From positions 248,001 to 312,000 of the forward strand of contig NZ_LMKC01000001.1 in assembly GCF_001421355.1 (NCBI RefSeq): 64,000 nt of DNA, in the 5' to 3' direction. The translations under genes and the position numbers were made by a program. The notes under the pieces are model-generated. The model made no database searches and was not told the origin of the DNA. It saw only the letters and a list, made by a program, of their open reading frames with translations. This DNA is from Sphingomonas sp. Leaf9. GTDB lineage: Bacteria; Pseudomonadota; Alphaproteobacteria; Sphingomonadales; Sphingomonadaceae. Shown one piece after another: positions 53,260 to 60,981 of this stretch. Numbering within the stretch: the first letter of the stretch is position 1; each line of letters begins with the position of its first letter.

Positions 53260-53643
53260 TCAGTGCTCCATATGGCTGTGGTAGTCGCCGCCCCTCGTCG
53301 GGGCTGGCGTCGAAGGGGGTAGCGGCTGACCAATCGCCAACTTCATGGCGGCGATCTCCTGCTGCTGATCGATGATGATCTCCTGCGCAATGCGCTTGAG
53401 CTGCTCGTTATGACCGTAGCGCAGCTCTGCCACCGCCATATCAATGGCGCCCTGGTGATGCGGAAGCATCATTGCGACGAAGTCGCGGTCGACGTCGCCG
53501 GACGGCTTGACCATCATGCCCGCCATCATCCGGTCCATCGCGGCAGATACCATGCTGGCGTAGCCATCGGCGGGGGCGGCCGCGACTGCGCCGGTGAGCA
53601 TGGCCGAAGCAGTCAGACCCAGCATCCAATTTCGTCTACGCAT
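53260..53643 (-). CDS. DUF305 metal-related periplasmic protein
   Basis: A 127-residue protein of the DUF305 family with an N-terminal membrane/signal segment. MMLPHHQGAIDMAVAEL has the H-H pair of the family and a His/Met-rich tail (GGDYHSHMEH) adds ligands. DUF305 proteins are found with copper and other metal-resistance genes. It is the first gene of the sigma-factor operon and faces the fluoride riboswitch. Confidence 0.85.
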   Translation of the reverse strand: MRRRNWMLGLTASAMLTGAVAAAPADGYASMVSAAMDRMMAGMMVKPSGDVDRDFVAMMLPHHQGAIDMAVAELRYGHNEQLKRIAQEIIIDQQQEIAAMKLAIGQPLPPSTPAPTRGGDYHSHMEH

Positions 53644-53797
53644 AAGCCTCCGGCGCATCAGTCTCGAAAGCGTAGACGACGCCCGTCGAGATTTATTCCA
53701 TGGTTGAGCCAATTATTGATCCTCAGCAAAACAATGGTCTCATCGTGACCCTGCCGATGGTTGACCAGGTCGCCGTCGGACAGCATATGCTCGGCAC

Positions 53798-53861
53798 GGC
53801 GATGGATTTCCGCCGGGCCATTCGGCCGAACCGCCCTCGCAAGGGTCGATGATTCCTACCA
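53798..53861 (+). ncRNA. Fluoride riboswitch (crcB motif)
   Basis: The strand reads GGCGATGGATTTCCGCC, then a small hairpin, then AACCGCC, CTCGCAAGGG and GATGATTCCTACC. These are the conserved segments and order of the fluoride-sensing crcB RNA. It ends 27 nt before the CLC gene, with a strong AAGGAGGA ribosome-binding site at 53878-53885 after a short hairpin-prone linker. Fluoride should turn the antiporter on. Confidence 0.85.
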
Positions 53862-53888
53862 GGCGCCGCAAGGCAGCAAGGAGGAATC

Positions 53889-55244
53889 GTGCGCGCGACA
53901 TTTCGCAATCTCTACGACCAGTTCAACATGGCAGCGTTCATTCGCGATCGCCGCACCCATGCCATGTCGGTGCTGCGATGGGCCTTGATCCTGGTCCCGA
54001 TGGCCGCAATGGTGGGAACGCTCTGCGCGGCTTTCTTGTGGAGCCTCGATGCCGTGACCCGGCTTCGCTTTGCCTTTCCCTGGCTGCTCTACCTGCTGCC
54101 GATCGGCGGGTTCGTGGTCGGACTGCTTTACCATCTGACCGGCCGCTCGGTGGAGGGCGGCAACAACCTTATTGTCGAGCAGATCCACGAACCGGGCGGG
54201 GGGGTGCCACTGCGGATGGCACCGCTGATCTTCTTCGGCACGGTGGTGACCCATCTGTTTGGCGGTTCGGCCGGGCGCGAAGGCACCGCCGTCCAGTTGG
54301 GCGGCAGTCTCGCCAGCGGTTTCGGTCGCGCGCTCAAGCTCGATGCTGACGGCACCCGCATCCTGCTGATGGGGGGCATTGCGGCCGGGTTCGGCGCGGT
54401 GTTCGGCACGCCCATCGCAGGGGCGGTGTTCGCACTGGAGGTGTTGGCGATCGGGCGTGTCGAATATCGCGCGCTGGTGCCGTGCCTGGTCGCGGCACTG
54501 GTCGGCGACTGGACGTGCCTTGCCTGGGGCATCCATCACGGCGTCTACCGGATCGATGCGCTGGTGCCGGTCGATGCGCTGCTCGTCACCAAGGCGGGCG
54601 TCGCCGGGGTTGCGTTCGGGCTGGTCGGTCTCGCCTTCGCCGAAGCCAATCACACGCTCGGCGGGTGGCTCAAGCGCATCGTCTCCTATGGCCCGTTACG
54701 CCCCGCCATTGGCGGCATCGCGGTCATCGCGCTCGTCTACCTGTTCGGAACGCGCGACTATCTCGGACTCGGCACGTTGGCAGCGACGCCCGACAGCCTC
54801 ACCATCGCCAGCTTCTTCGGACCGGACACGCATCCGTGGAGCTGGGCGATCAAGCTGCTGTTCACCGTCGTCACGCTCAGCGCCGGCTTCAAGGGTGGCG
54901 AGGTGACACCGCTGTTCTTCATCGGCGCGGCGCTCGGCAACGCACTCGCCCCCATGTTCGGCGTGCCCACCAGCGTATTCGCCGCGCTCGGCTTCGTCGC
55001 GCTGTTCGCGGGCGCGGCCAACACCCCGCTCGCCTGCACCTTCATGGGCATCGAACTGTTCGGCGCTGCCTATGCGGTGCCGATCGCGGTGGCCTGCTTC
55101 GTCGCCTACCTCTGCTCCGGTCATAACGGCATCTACCTGTCGCAGCGCGTCGCGGTGCCGAAGGTGCCGGCGACCGGCCTCACCCCGAACGCGACGCTTC
55201 GCGAGGCGCGGGCACACCGCGCCTCGCGAAGCCCACGCTCCTGA
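53889..55244 (+). CDS. CLC-F type fluoride/proton antiporter
   Basis: A 451-residue CLC protein. It lacks the GSGIP selectivity loop and has [15 protein letters not shown] in its place, which with [13 protein letters not shown] marks the fluoride-specific CLC-F group. The fluoride riboswitch just upstream supports this strongly. It would expel fluoride from the cytoplasm. The start is GTG 53889 at an ideal distance from AAGGAGGA. The last codons lie in a perfect 15-bp hairpin. Confidence 0.9.
   Translation: MRATFRNLYDQFNMAAFIRDRRTHAMSVLRWALILVPMAAMVGTLCAAFLWSLDAVTRLRFAFPWLLYLLPIGGFVVGLLYHLTGRSVEGGNNLIVEQIHEPGGGVPLRMAPLIFFGTVVTHLFGGSAGREGTAVQLGGSLASGFGRALKLDADGTRILLMGGIAAGFGAVFGTPIAGAVFALEVLAIGRVEYRALVPCLVAALVGDWTCLAWGIHHGVYRIDALVPVDALLVTKAGVAGVAFGLVGLAFAEANHTLGGWLKRIVSYGPLRPAIGGIAVIALVYLFGTRDYLGLGTLAATPDSLTIASFFGPDTHPWSWAIKLLFTVVTLSAGFKGGEVTPLFFIGAALGNALAPMFGVPTSVFAALGFVALFAGAANTPLACTFMGIELFGAAYAVPIAVACFVAYLCSGHNGIYLSQRVAVPKVPATGLTPNATLREARAHRASRSPRS
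55198..55232 (+). terminator. Perfect 15-bp hairpin at the 3' end of the CLC-F gene
   Basis: CTTCGCGAGGCGCGG (55198-55212) pairs exactly with CCGCGCCTCGCGAAG (55218-55232) around a 5-nt loop. It lies inside the final codons and no T run follows, so it is not a textbook terminator; it may stabilise or end the transcript. Confidence 0.4.
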
Positions 55245-55270
55245 TCCCCCCACCAATCGAGGGTTTGTCC

Positions 55271-55641
55271 ATGCCCAATCGTTTCACCGTCCAGCATCGC
55301 GAAATCGGCATGCTGCGTATCTACATGAAACCGTCCGACCGAATTGGTGAGCGCAGCCTGCGTACGCTGTGGGCTGCCAAGCCGCTCTATCGCGAGCTAA
55401 TCCAGACGGCATCATCAATGCCGTCGCGCAACACACGCACTATGGGTTCAGCAACCACGGCCAGATCCGCGAGAACGGATCGGAGGCGGCCGATCCCCAT
55501 CTGACGATCTGCGTCGAACTCGTCGGCGAACGCGACCAGCTCGACCGGTTCTGCCGGCGACATGGCGACCTGCTCGGCGACAAGGTGATCGTCTACAAGC
55601 AGCTGGAACACTGGTCGGTCATGCCGCGGTTCGACCGATGA
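55271..55641 (+). pseudogene. DUF190 gene with a frameshift
   Basis: The first frame gives MPNRFTVQHREIGMLRIYMK through AKPLYRELI. The second frame, entered near 55400, gives DGIINAVAQHTHYGFSNHG to SVMPRFDR. Together they form one DUF190 protein. These often accompany CrcB/fluoride genes. Total length is not a multiple of three, so a small deletion has occurred (or a sequencing error). Confidence 0.75.
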
Positions 55642-56367
55642 CACCAATGATCGAATATGGGCTGCTGATCGTCGGTGCATTTGCGGCTGCTGCAATCTCG
55701 GGTTCGGCCGGGTTTGGCGGGGCACTGCTGTTGCTGCCGCTGCTGATTTAAGTCGTCGGCGTGACCGAAGCGGTGACGCTGCTGACGATCGTCCAGATCA
55801 TCGGCAACGGTGCGCCGGCCGGGATGGGCTGGGCTGGCGCCAATCCGTTGGCGGCCCGTGTTGCTGTTCCTCTCCGCTGCCATACCGTTCTCGATGCTGG
55901 GCGCATTGTCGTTCGCGTCGCTACCGACGGCGCTCGTTGCGCGGATCGTGGGCGTGGCGATCCTGCTGTTCGTCATCCTGAAGGCCACGGGCATGATCGC
56001 GTTTAAACCCTCGCGCCGCGTGCTGGTGATCGGGGGCGGTGTGACCGGCCTGTTGTCCGGGCTAGTCGGGAGCGCCGGGCCGCTCGGCGCAGCGGTGTTC
56101 CTGAGCCTCGGTTTGCCACCGCTTGCCTATGTCGCGAGTGACGCGGTCGCCTCGATCGTGATGCACAGTTCCAAGACAATTGTTTACGGCGCGACGATCG
56201 ACCTTGGACCAACCTTCTGGCCGCTGGCGATCGCGATGGGGCTGGCGATGATCGTTGGCACCTGGGCGGGGTGCTTGCTCATCAAGCGTCTGCCCGTTGA
56301 GCGCTTCCGCCAGCTCGTCATGGTCCTGCTCGCGCTGATCGCGACCGAGATGATCGTCATGGGTTAG
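55638..56367 (+). pseudogene. TauE/SafE (TSUP) transporter gene with stop and frameshift
   Basis: MIEYGLLIVGAFAAAAISGS and GGALLLLPLLI run into a TAA at 55749-55751. The same frame then continues VVGVTEAVTLLTIVQIIGN, and a second frame from about 55812-55850 gives IPFSMLGALSFASLP to the end. This was one eight-span TSUP protein, now with two lesions. Confidence 0.75.
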
Positions 56368-56751
56368 TGGGAGGATTGTCGCGAATATCCTGAGTTTCGC
56401 TACACCAGCTCAAGCGTGGTCGGCTGACGGCGTAGCTGTCGCGAATGTCAGTCGCGGAATTACGCGACTTTCAACGCACATCTGCGACACGCTAACCTGT
56501 GCGTTAACGGTGTCGCTACGCAGGAGCCGGTGCCCGGCTCGTTCAGCTGAGCCGCAGCCAACCGCGCGGCCGGACGGCGGCTTTCAGGGAGCAGAAAAGT
56601 TGTCCTGAATGACTTACTATGGGTCGGAAGTCGCCCGGCAGCTTTCGCCGAAACGCCGCCCAACAGCGGACAGGCGGTTTTCCACCAGGATGCAGACCTT
56701 CCGCTTCCAGAGGATCGACAGGTGGTTGCCCCCTGCCCTTCCCGCCAAGTT
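56368..56751. other. Intergenic region with TGTCGCGAAT repeats, no gene seen
   Basis: TGTCGCGAAT occurs at about 56382 and again 60 bp on, with further GTCGC/GCGAC words in both orientations to about 56515. They resemble recombination or transposon-end arrays but I cannot name one. No protein-like frame was found; the apparent open frames are low-quality and overlap vapC. Confidence 0.35.
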
Positions 56752-57138
56752 CTAGCGGATCGTCACGACCTTGACCTCGACTGCATCCGCGATCTTCTTC
56801 CAGTTCTGGTCGCTTGTCCAAGCGGGCAATCCATCCCGTCGGGCTAGAGCCAGACAAAAGCGATCTCCAAGGCTAAGGCCCGCCTCGGCCGTCGCGGCGC
56901 GCAGCCGCCCGGCGATTTTCGCCAAGGCCTTGTCGGCCGGCACTACCGTCAGTGGCAGCGGATCAAGCATGGCATCAACTTCTCGCTCGGGCATTCCGGT
57001 ATGAATGAAGTGGGTCACCACCTCAGCGTAGTTCACGCTGCTCACTCGCGCACCGGCGATACCGGCTGCAACCTTGGTAGATCCCTTTTCACCCTTGATC
57101 ATTGCGATGAGAGCCGAGGCGTCGAGAACCACGCTCAT
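56752..57138 (-). CDS. vapC: PIN-domain toxin VapC
   Basis: A 128-residue PIN ribonuclease: VVLDASALIAMIKGE with the first aspartate, NYAEVV with the second acid, and LSLGDRFCLALARR with the third. VapC toxins cut tRNA or rRNA. It overlaps the antitoxin gene by ATGA. The pair may stabilise the element. Confidence 0.9.
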   Translation of the reverse strand: MSVVLDASALIAMIKGEKGSTKVAAGIAGARVSSVNYAEVVTHFIHTGMPEREVDAMLDPLPLTVVPADKALAKIAGRLRAATAEAGLSLGDRFCLALARRDGLPAWTSDQNWKKIADAVEVKVVTIR

Positions 57139-57380
57139 TCGCCGCTATCTTCGCGACGCCGATTGAGGAATGCGTCAACAGAGGCGTCGGGATTACCGCC
57201 GGTATATTGCTCGGCCAGCGCCTGCGCCCTTGCCACCGCTTGGCTGGCGGTTCGCAGAACAACGCCATCTTCGGTTTCGTCGAGATATACCGCACCGCCA
57301 CCCGTCAGGCCCAACCGCTTGCGAACGTCAGCGGGCAGGCTCATGCGCCCGTTTGGTGTTATGTTGATCTGTAGCGTCAT
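57135..57380 (-). CDS. vapB: AbrB-type antitoxin VapB
   Basis: An 81-residue antitoxin. The N-terminal swapped-hairpin AbrB domain reads MTLQINITPNGRMSLPADVR and KRLGL; the C-terminal tail should neutralise VapC. The start ATG at 57380 begins the AbrB fold. It is translated first, as usual for antitoxins. Confidence 0.85.
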   Translation of the reverse strand: MTLQINITPNGRMSLPADVRKRLGLTGGGAVYLDETEDGVVLRTASQAVARAQALAEQYTGGNPDASVDAFLNRRREDSGE

Positions 57381-57590
57381 GACGGCCTCTGTACCTCTGA
57401 TCAGCATCGTCATCATCTTCTAGGGATATCCCGGCTTAGCAGCAACCGTCCCCACGGTATGCCAGCGAGCCTCGTTTGTACCACACCGTTTGGATTATGG
57501 CTCATCGACGTGAAGCTGCCCCACGTGCATAATCTCCGGTGCTTTTAACGTATGCCTTTCGCAGACCTTTCAATAGCTGGTATTTTAATA

Positions 57591-57604
57591 TCGTCCTGAC
57601 GACG
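57591..57604. other. Candidate resolution (res) crossover site
   Basis: TCGTCCTGACGACG contains TCGTC and GACGA arms around CT, within A+T-rich flanks, 46 bp before the resolvase gene. Resolvases bind such dyads immediately upstream of their gene. Only one subsite is seen; subsites II/III are not evident. Confidence 0.35.
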
Positions 57605-57649
57605 TAAAAAGGACTAGACTAATAAGCACCACATATAGAAGACTACGGG

Positions 57650-58300
57650 ATGTTCATTCGAGCCTATCTGCGCGCTTCTACCTCCGAACAGGATGCGTCG
57701 CGCGCGAAGAGCGCCCTCGACGTGTTTGCGGCCAAGCACGGGCTTCGGATTGCGGCCCGCTATGTCGAAAACGAAAGTGGAGCCAAGCTTCACCGGCCAG
57801 AGCTGTTCCGCCTGCTGTCAGATTGCGAGCCGGGAGACGTGCTCCTGGTCGAGCAGGTTGATCGGCTTTCCCGCCTCACCTCACCCGACTGGATCAAGCT
57901 GCGTAATCTAATCGACGCCAAGCAGGTCCGGGTTGTTGCACTCGACCTGCCGACGTCGTGGATCCTGACGGCACCGACGGATGAGTTCACCGGCCGAATG
58001 TTCGCAGCGGTCAACGCCATGATGTTGGACGTACTCGCCGCGGTTGCCCGTAAGGACTATGAGGATCGCCGTCGTCGACAAGCCGAAGGCACTGCAAAAG
58101 CCAAGGCAGCGGGCCTTTATAAGGGGCGTCCCGAGAACAAGACCCGCAACGCTGCGATCTCGAGCCTTCTTCGCGATGGCCGAAGCTGGCGCGATATAAT
58201 GGATGCGACTGGGTGCAGTCGAACGCTGCTCGCCAAGATTGCTCGTGATCGCCGTCGACAGGCAGAGGCTGATGCAGCAATGTCAAACGCGCAACCCTAA
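57650..58300 (+). CDS. tniR: Serine resolvase of the transposon
   Basis: A 216-residue serine recombinase: YLRASTSEQ with R8 and catalytic S10, VEQVDRLSRL with the arginines, and a C-terminal Hin-type HTH (SSLLRDGRSWRDIMDATGCS). It resolves cointegrates, fitting a Tni transposase without tnsA. It is at the right end of the element, opposite to the tni operon. Confidence 0.93.
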   Translation: MFIRAYLRASTSEQDASRAKSALDVFAAKHGLRIAARYVENESGAKLHRPELFRLLSDCEPGDVLLVEQVDRLSRLTSPDWIKLRNLIDAKQVRVVALDLPTSWILTAPTDEFTGRMFAAVNAMMLDVLAAVARKDYEDRRRRQAEGTAKAKAAGLYKGRPENKTRNAAISSLLRDGRSWRDIMDATGCSRTLLAKIARDRRRQAEADAAMSNAQP

Positions 58301-58521
58301 TGTGTTCAGGCAGACTCTAAACCCTCATAATGAGGTGTCCGATTTCGCTGCTACCGACTGTTTGAACGGGTTTTGCGTACCAAAGCCTATGCCCATTCAG
58401 AGTATACCCTGCGGACACGATACCAATTTACGCTTGAAATCAGTCGAAGCGAGCGAGAGATGTGCATTTTCACTAACGGGTGAAGACTACCATTCGCTCT
58501 TCAGCGGAATGTAAATAAGCC

Positions 58522-59424
58522 ATGATGCGCTTGCCATATATATCCAAGCCCCGGCCTGATGAAAAGCTTTCCGGCTGGCTTCGCCAGATCGCATTTGAGT
58601 TCGGGCTACCTAGCGCGCAATCATTGCTACGTGCATTCGGCCTTACGCCCGTAAGCTCTTTGATACTAGATTTCTCATGCCCCCCGGATTTACTTCGGCG
58701 TCTTTCAACTCTGACCGGTCTTTCAATGCAAGCACTCGAACAGCTCGGCGACTCGCAGCGATCTGATCAATCAAATGCTGTAGGCGGACCCAAGAGAGTA
58801 CGGGTGGGGTACGTATGGGGGACTTCTCATCGCAAAATATCTTTGATGCTAGAATCGATCAACCTAGATGAATGCGAGCGCGTAATCCTGCGTCCGCCCA
58901 AGCCAAGAAAATACAATAACATTCAGCGCGAACTAGCTCGAGCTGAGATATTTCGTGCAGAACCTGGAACAACTTTTGTATTTTACGATCTTTCTACGCT
59001 CGCTTACTCAGCAAATGATTTATCAGATCTTTTTGAAAGATGCCTTTCTCGTGATATACACTTAGAGTTTTCAAAAGAAGATATTTTATTGTCAAACGGT
59101 CATAATCTATCTCTACTAAGGATAGCTTCTACTATATACGATAACTTGGAAACCGACCTTGAAAAAGAGTCTGGTGAAGAGGAGGATCTGCTGATCGAGA
59201 GTCGTCGACGTAAGCAAGACTTTCGCGCATTTCGGAAAGGTCGCAAACGGGCTTTAACTGTTCAACAAGCGCAGGAAGCCGCAGAGCTATATCTGGAAAA
59301 TGGTACCCCAGTGGCCGAGATCAGTCAGCGGTTTGGAACTAGCCAACCAACGATCTATCGCGTCATAATGGACCACCGCTTGGGTAGAGCCCCCAGGGAT
59401 CGGATTGCTCCAGAGGAAGAATGA
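58522..59424 (+). CDS. TniQ-like N-domain fused to a dead serine-recombinase domain
   Basis: Residues 1-80 match TniQ (PRPDEKLSGWLRQIAFEFGL and LSTLTGLSMQALEQL) but have no zinc cysteines. Residues 92-282 align over their length with serine resolvases: RVGYVWGTSHRK for RVGYxRVSTxxQ, LSTLAYS for LDRLGRS, and an HTH with VAEISQRFGTSQPTIYRVI. Catalytic positions are lost (R8 to W99, S10 to T101, R68 to T159, R71 to Y162). DNA recognition should remain. It ends 106 bp from the right transposon end. It probably serves as a target or site recogniser for the element; that is inference. Its G+C is much lower than the flanks. Confidence 0.8.
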   Translation: MMRLPYISKPRPDEKLSGWLRQIAFEFGLPSAQSLLRAFGLTPVSSLILDFSCPPDLLRRLSTLTGLSMQALEQLGDSQRSDQSNAVGGPKRVRVGYVWGTSHRKISLMLESINLDECERVILRPPKPRKYNNIQRELARAEIFRAEPGTTFVFYDLSTLAYSANDLSDLFERCLSRDIHLEFSKEDILLSNGHNLSLLRIASTIYDNLETDLEKESGEEEDLLIESRRRKQDFRAFRKGRKRALTVQQAQEAAELYLENGTPVAEISQRFGTSQPTIYRVIMDHRLGRAPRDRIAPEEE

Positions 59425-59476
59425 CGCACCTTGTCGCAACGGTGGTGATCGACAGACTGGCTCATCGCGCAGCCCT

Positions 59477-59530
59477 CACCGCCGGTGCAATGCAACGATC
59501 CCCGATGCAATTAAACGCTCACCCTTCACA
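59477..59530 (-). repeat. Right transposon end with inverted subterminal repeats
   Basis: Read inward it begins TGTGAAGGG. TTGCATCGGGGATCG (59496-59510) and TTGCACCGGCGGTG (59477-59490) repeat a TTGCA-C-GG core that also occurs as TTGCACTGGCG at the left end. These are the likely transposase binding sites. Confidence 0.55.
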
Positions 59531-59535
59531 CCACC
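59531..59535. repeat. Right copy of the 5-bp target-site duplication (CCACC)
   Basis: This is identical to 20317-20321 and directly follows the terminal ACA of the element. Confidence 0.92.
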
Positions 59536-60369
59536 GCCGGTCAGCGCCGCCATCGACGCCGAATGATGCGGTGAACGGAACGGCCGCACCCGCGTCATCC
59601 GCCCGCCGGCCAGCGTGCCGGCGACCGACTGTACCATCGACACCTCCAGCGCCTCGGCCGGGTCGAGCGGCGGCAATATGCCGGGCAGGCAGGACGCGAG
59701 CAGCGACTTGCCCGCCCCCGGCGGCCCGACCATCAGCAGATTGTGATTGCCCGCCGCCGCGATCTCCAACGCGCGCTTGGCGGTTTCCTGCCCCTTCACC
59801 TGGCGCAGATCGGTGCCGCTCCAGCCCTCCTCCGCGCCGCCGGGCTGCGGCATCGACAGGAGTTGTTCGCCCTTCAGGTGGTTGAGCAGTGACAACAGAT
59901 CGGGCGCGGCGACGACCTGCGTTCCGGCCCAGGCGGCCTCCGCCCCCTGGCTCCCCGGACAGATCAGCGCGCGCCCCTCGCCACTGGCCAGCATCGCCGC
60001 CAGCAGCACGCCCGGCGACCCGGCGATCCGCCCGTCGAGGCTCAGTTCGCCGACGATCAGATAGTCCGACAGCGCCTCGGCATCGACCACCCCCATCGCC
60101 GCCAGCAGGCCCAGCGCGATCGGCAGGTCGTAGTGCGATCCTTCCTTGGGCAAGTCGGCGGGCGACAGATTGACGGTGATCCGCTTGGGCGGCAGCGACA
60201 GGCCGATGGCGGCGATCGCGGCGCGTACCCGTTCGCGGCTTTCGCCCACCGCCTTGTCAGCAAGGCCGACGACGACGAACGCCGGCAGGCCGCTGGCCAG
60301 CTGCACCTGCACCTCGACCCGCCGCGCCTCCAGCCCCAGATACGCCGCCGTCGATACGATCGCGACCAT
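59531..60369 (-). pseudogene. comM: comM 5' part, cut off by the transposon
   Basis: It encodes residues 1-279 of ComM, including the N-terminal S5-like domain (MVAIVSTAAYLGLEARRVEV), Walker A GPPGAGKS and RPFRSPHHSASM up to ALTGGG. The break lies inside the Gly codons of that motif. Translation would run 17 codons into the element. The first 5 bp (59531-59535) are the target duplication. The gene is otherwise free of lesions, so the insertion may be recent. Confidence 0.95.
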
Positions 60370-60486
60370 GCCGCCTTTGCCCCCCACTTGCCCCTGTGGG
60401 TCGTCCATAGCCGCTTTCCGCGTGGAGGGAACGATCCGTCGCGACCGTCTTGTCAGCGCAACACACGGCTGGCATGGACGTCGTCG

Positions 60487-60732
60487 ATGCAGATTGCGCT
60501 GGTGACCCTCGGTGTGTTGCTGGTCCTGGTGACGCCGCTGGTCGCGGTGCTGCCGGGTCCCGTCGGTATCTTCACCTTCGCCGCCGGTACCGCATTGATC
60601 CTGCGCAATTCGCGCTGGGCACGGCACCGCTTTGCCCGGCGGCTGCGGCGGCATCCCCGCCTGCGCGCGCTGTCCGACCGGGCACTGCGCCGGGCCAGTG
60701 CCAAACGGCGGCGAATGCGCGCCGGGGTGTGA
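60487..60732 (+). CDS. Small hypothetical membrane protein
   Basis: An 81-residue protein with two hydrophobic segments (IALVTLGVLLVLVTPLVAVL and FTFAAGTALIL) and a strongly basic tail (RRLRRHPRLRALSDRALRRAS). Similar short proteins occur near rpmH in sphingomonads. I recognise no family. It starts 117 bp after the comM start on the opposite strand. Confidence 0.6.
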   Translation: MQIALVTLGVLLVLVTPLVAVLPGPVGIFTFAAGTALILRNSRWARHRFARRLRRHPRLRALSDRALRRASAKRRRMRAGV

Positions 60733-60741
60733 CGGTCGGCG

Positions 60742-60770
60742 TTGACTTGGATGGGCGCCATGGCTAAGGG
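60742..60770 (+). promoter_or_regulatory. Probable rpmH promoter
   Basis: TTGACT at 60742-60747 and TAAGGG at 60765-60770 are 17 bp apart. The start of transcription would be near 60777, followed by the leader hairpin and rpmH. Confidence 0.5.
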
Positions 60771-60782
60771 ACCACCCACGCG

Positions 60783-60805
60783 GCCGCCGTCACTGGCGGC
60801 TTTTT
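60783..60805 (+). terminator. Terminator-like hairpin in the rpmH leader
   Basis: GCCGCC and GGCGGC pair around GTCACT, then TTTTT. It lies between the promoter and the rpmH start, so it could act as an attenuator, or end the upstream gene. Confidence 0.55.
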
Positions 60806-60841
60806 ACGTTCTGGCAGTTTTGAATACCCGGGGAATGAGTA

Positions 60842-60976
60842 ATGAAGCGGACTTTTCAGCCGAGCAACCTGGTACGGGCCCGTCGTCACGGCTTCCGCTC
60901 GCGCATGGCGACGCCGGGTGGCCGCAATGTGATCCGCGCGCGTCGTGCCCGCGGCCGCAAGAAGCTGTCGGCCTAA
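60842..60976 (+). CDS. rpmH: Ribosomal protein bL34
   Basis: The 44-residue [18 protein letters not shown]... ends GRKKLSA. It is the universal large-subunit protein L34. It is followed in 5 nt by rnpA in the conserved order, near the replication-origin region of many bacteria. Confidence 0.98.
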   Translation: MKRTFQPSNLVRARRHGFRSRMATPGGRNVIRARRARGRKKLSA

Positions 60977-60981
60977 CCAAA

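Larger units (their letters stand above)
20322..59530 (+). mobile_element. 39.2-kb Tni-type (Tn7/Tn5053-like) transposon in comM
   Basis: The element runs from TGTGG at 20322 to CCTTCACA at 59530 and is flanked by CCACC. Transposition genes are split: tniA-tniB-tniQ at the left end, and a serine resolvase plus a TniQ/pseudo-recombinase fusion at the right. A resolvase and lack of tnsA point to cointegrate transposition as in Tn5053/Tn402. Two TniQ-type proteins and insertion in a conserved protein-coding target recall Tn7-like and Acinetobacter comM islands. Cargo: IetAS-like defence, metal efflux, arsenic, sulfite, fluoride, toxin-antitoxin genes and an IS1182 copy. Within it, the tni genes are visibly less G+C-rich than the flanks. 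Confidence 0.93.

Noticed and set aside
53889-55244. Ordinary chloride channel
   Set aside because: The NN loop in place of GSGIP and the fluoride riboswitch favour CLC-F.
20322-59530. A CRISPR array or Cas genes guiding the transposon (CAST type)
   Set aside because: No repeat-spacer array and no Cas12k/Cascade genes anywhere in the element.
59421-59885. Plus-strand frame spanning the transposon/comM junction
   Set aside because: It crosses the element border and is antisense to comM; Pro/Arg/Ser-rich shadow.
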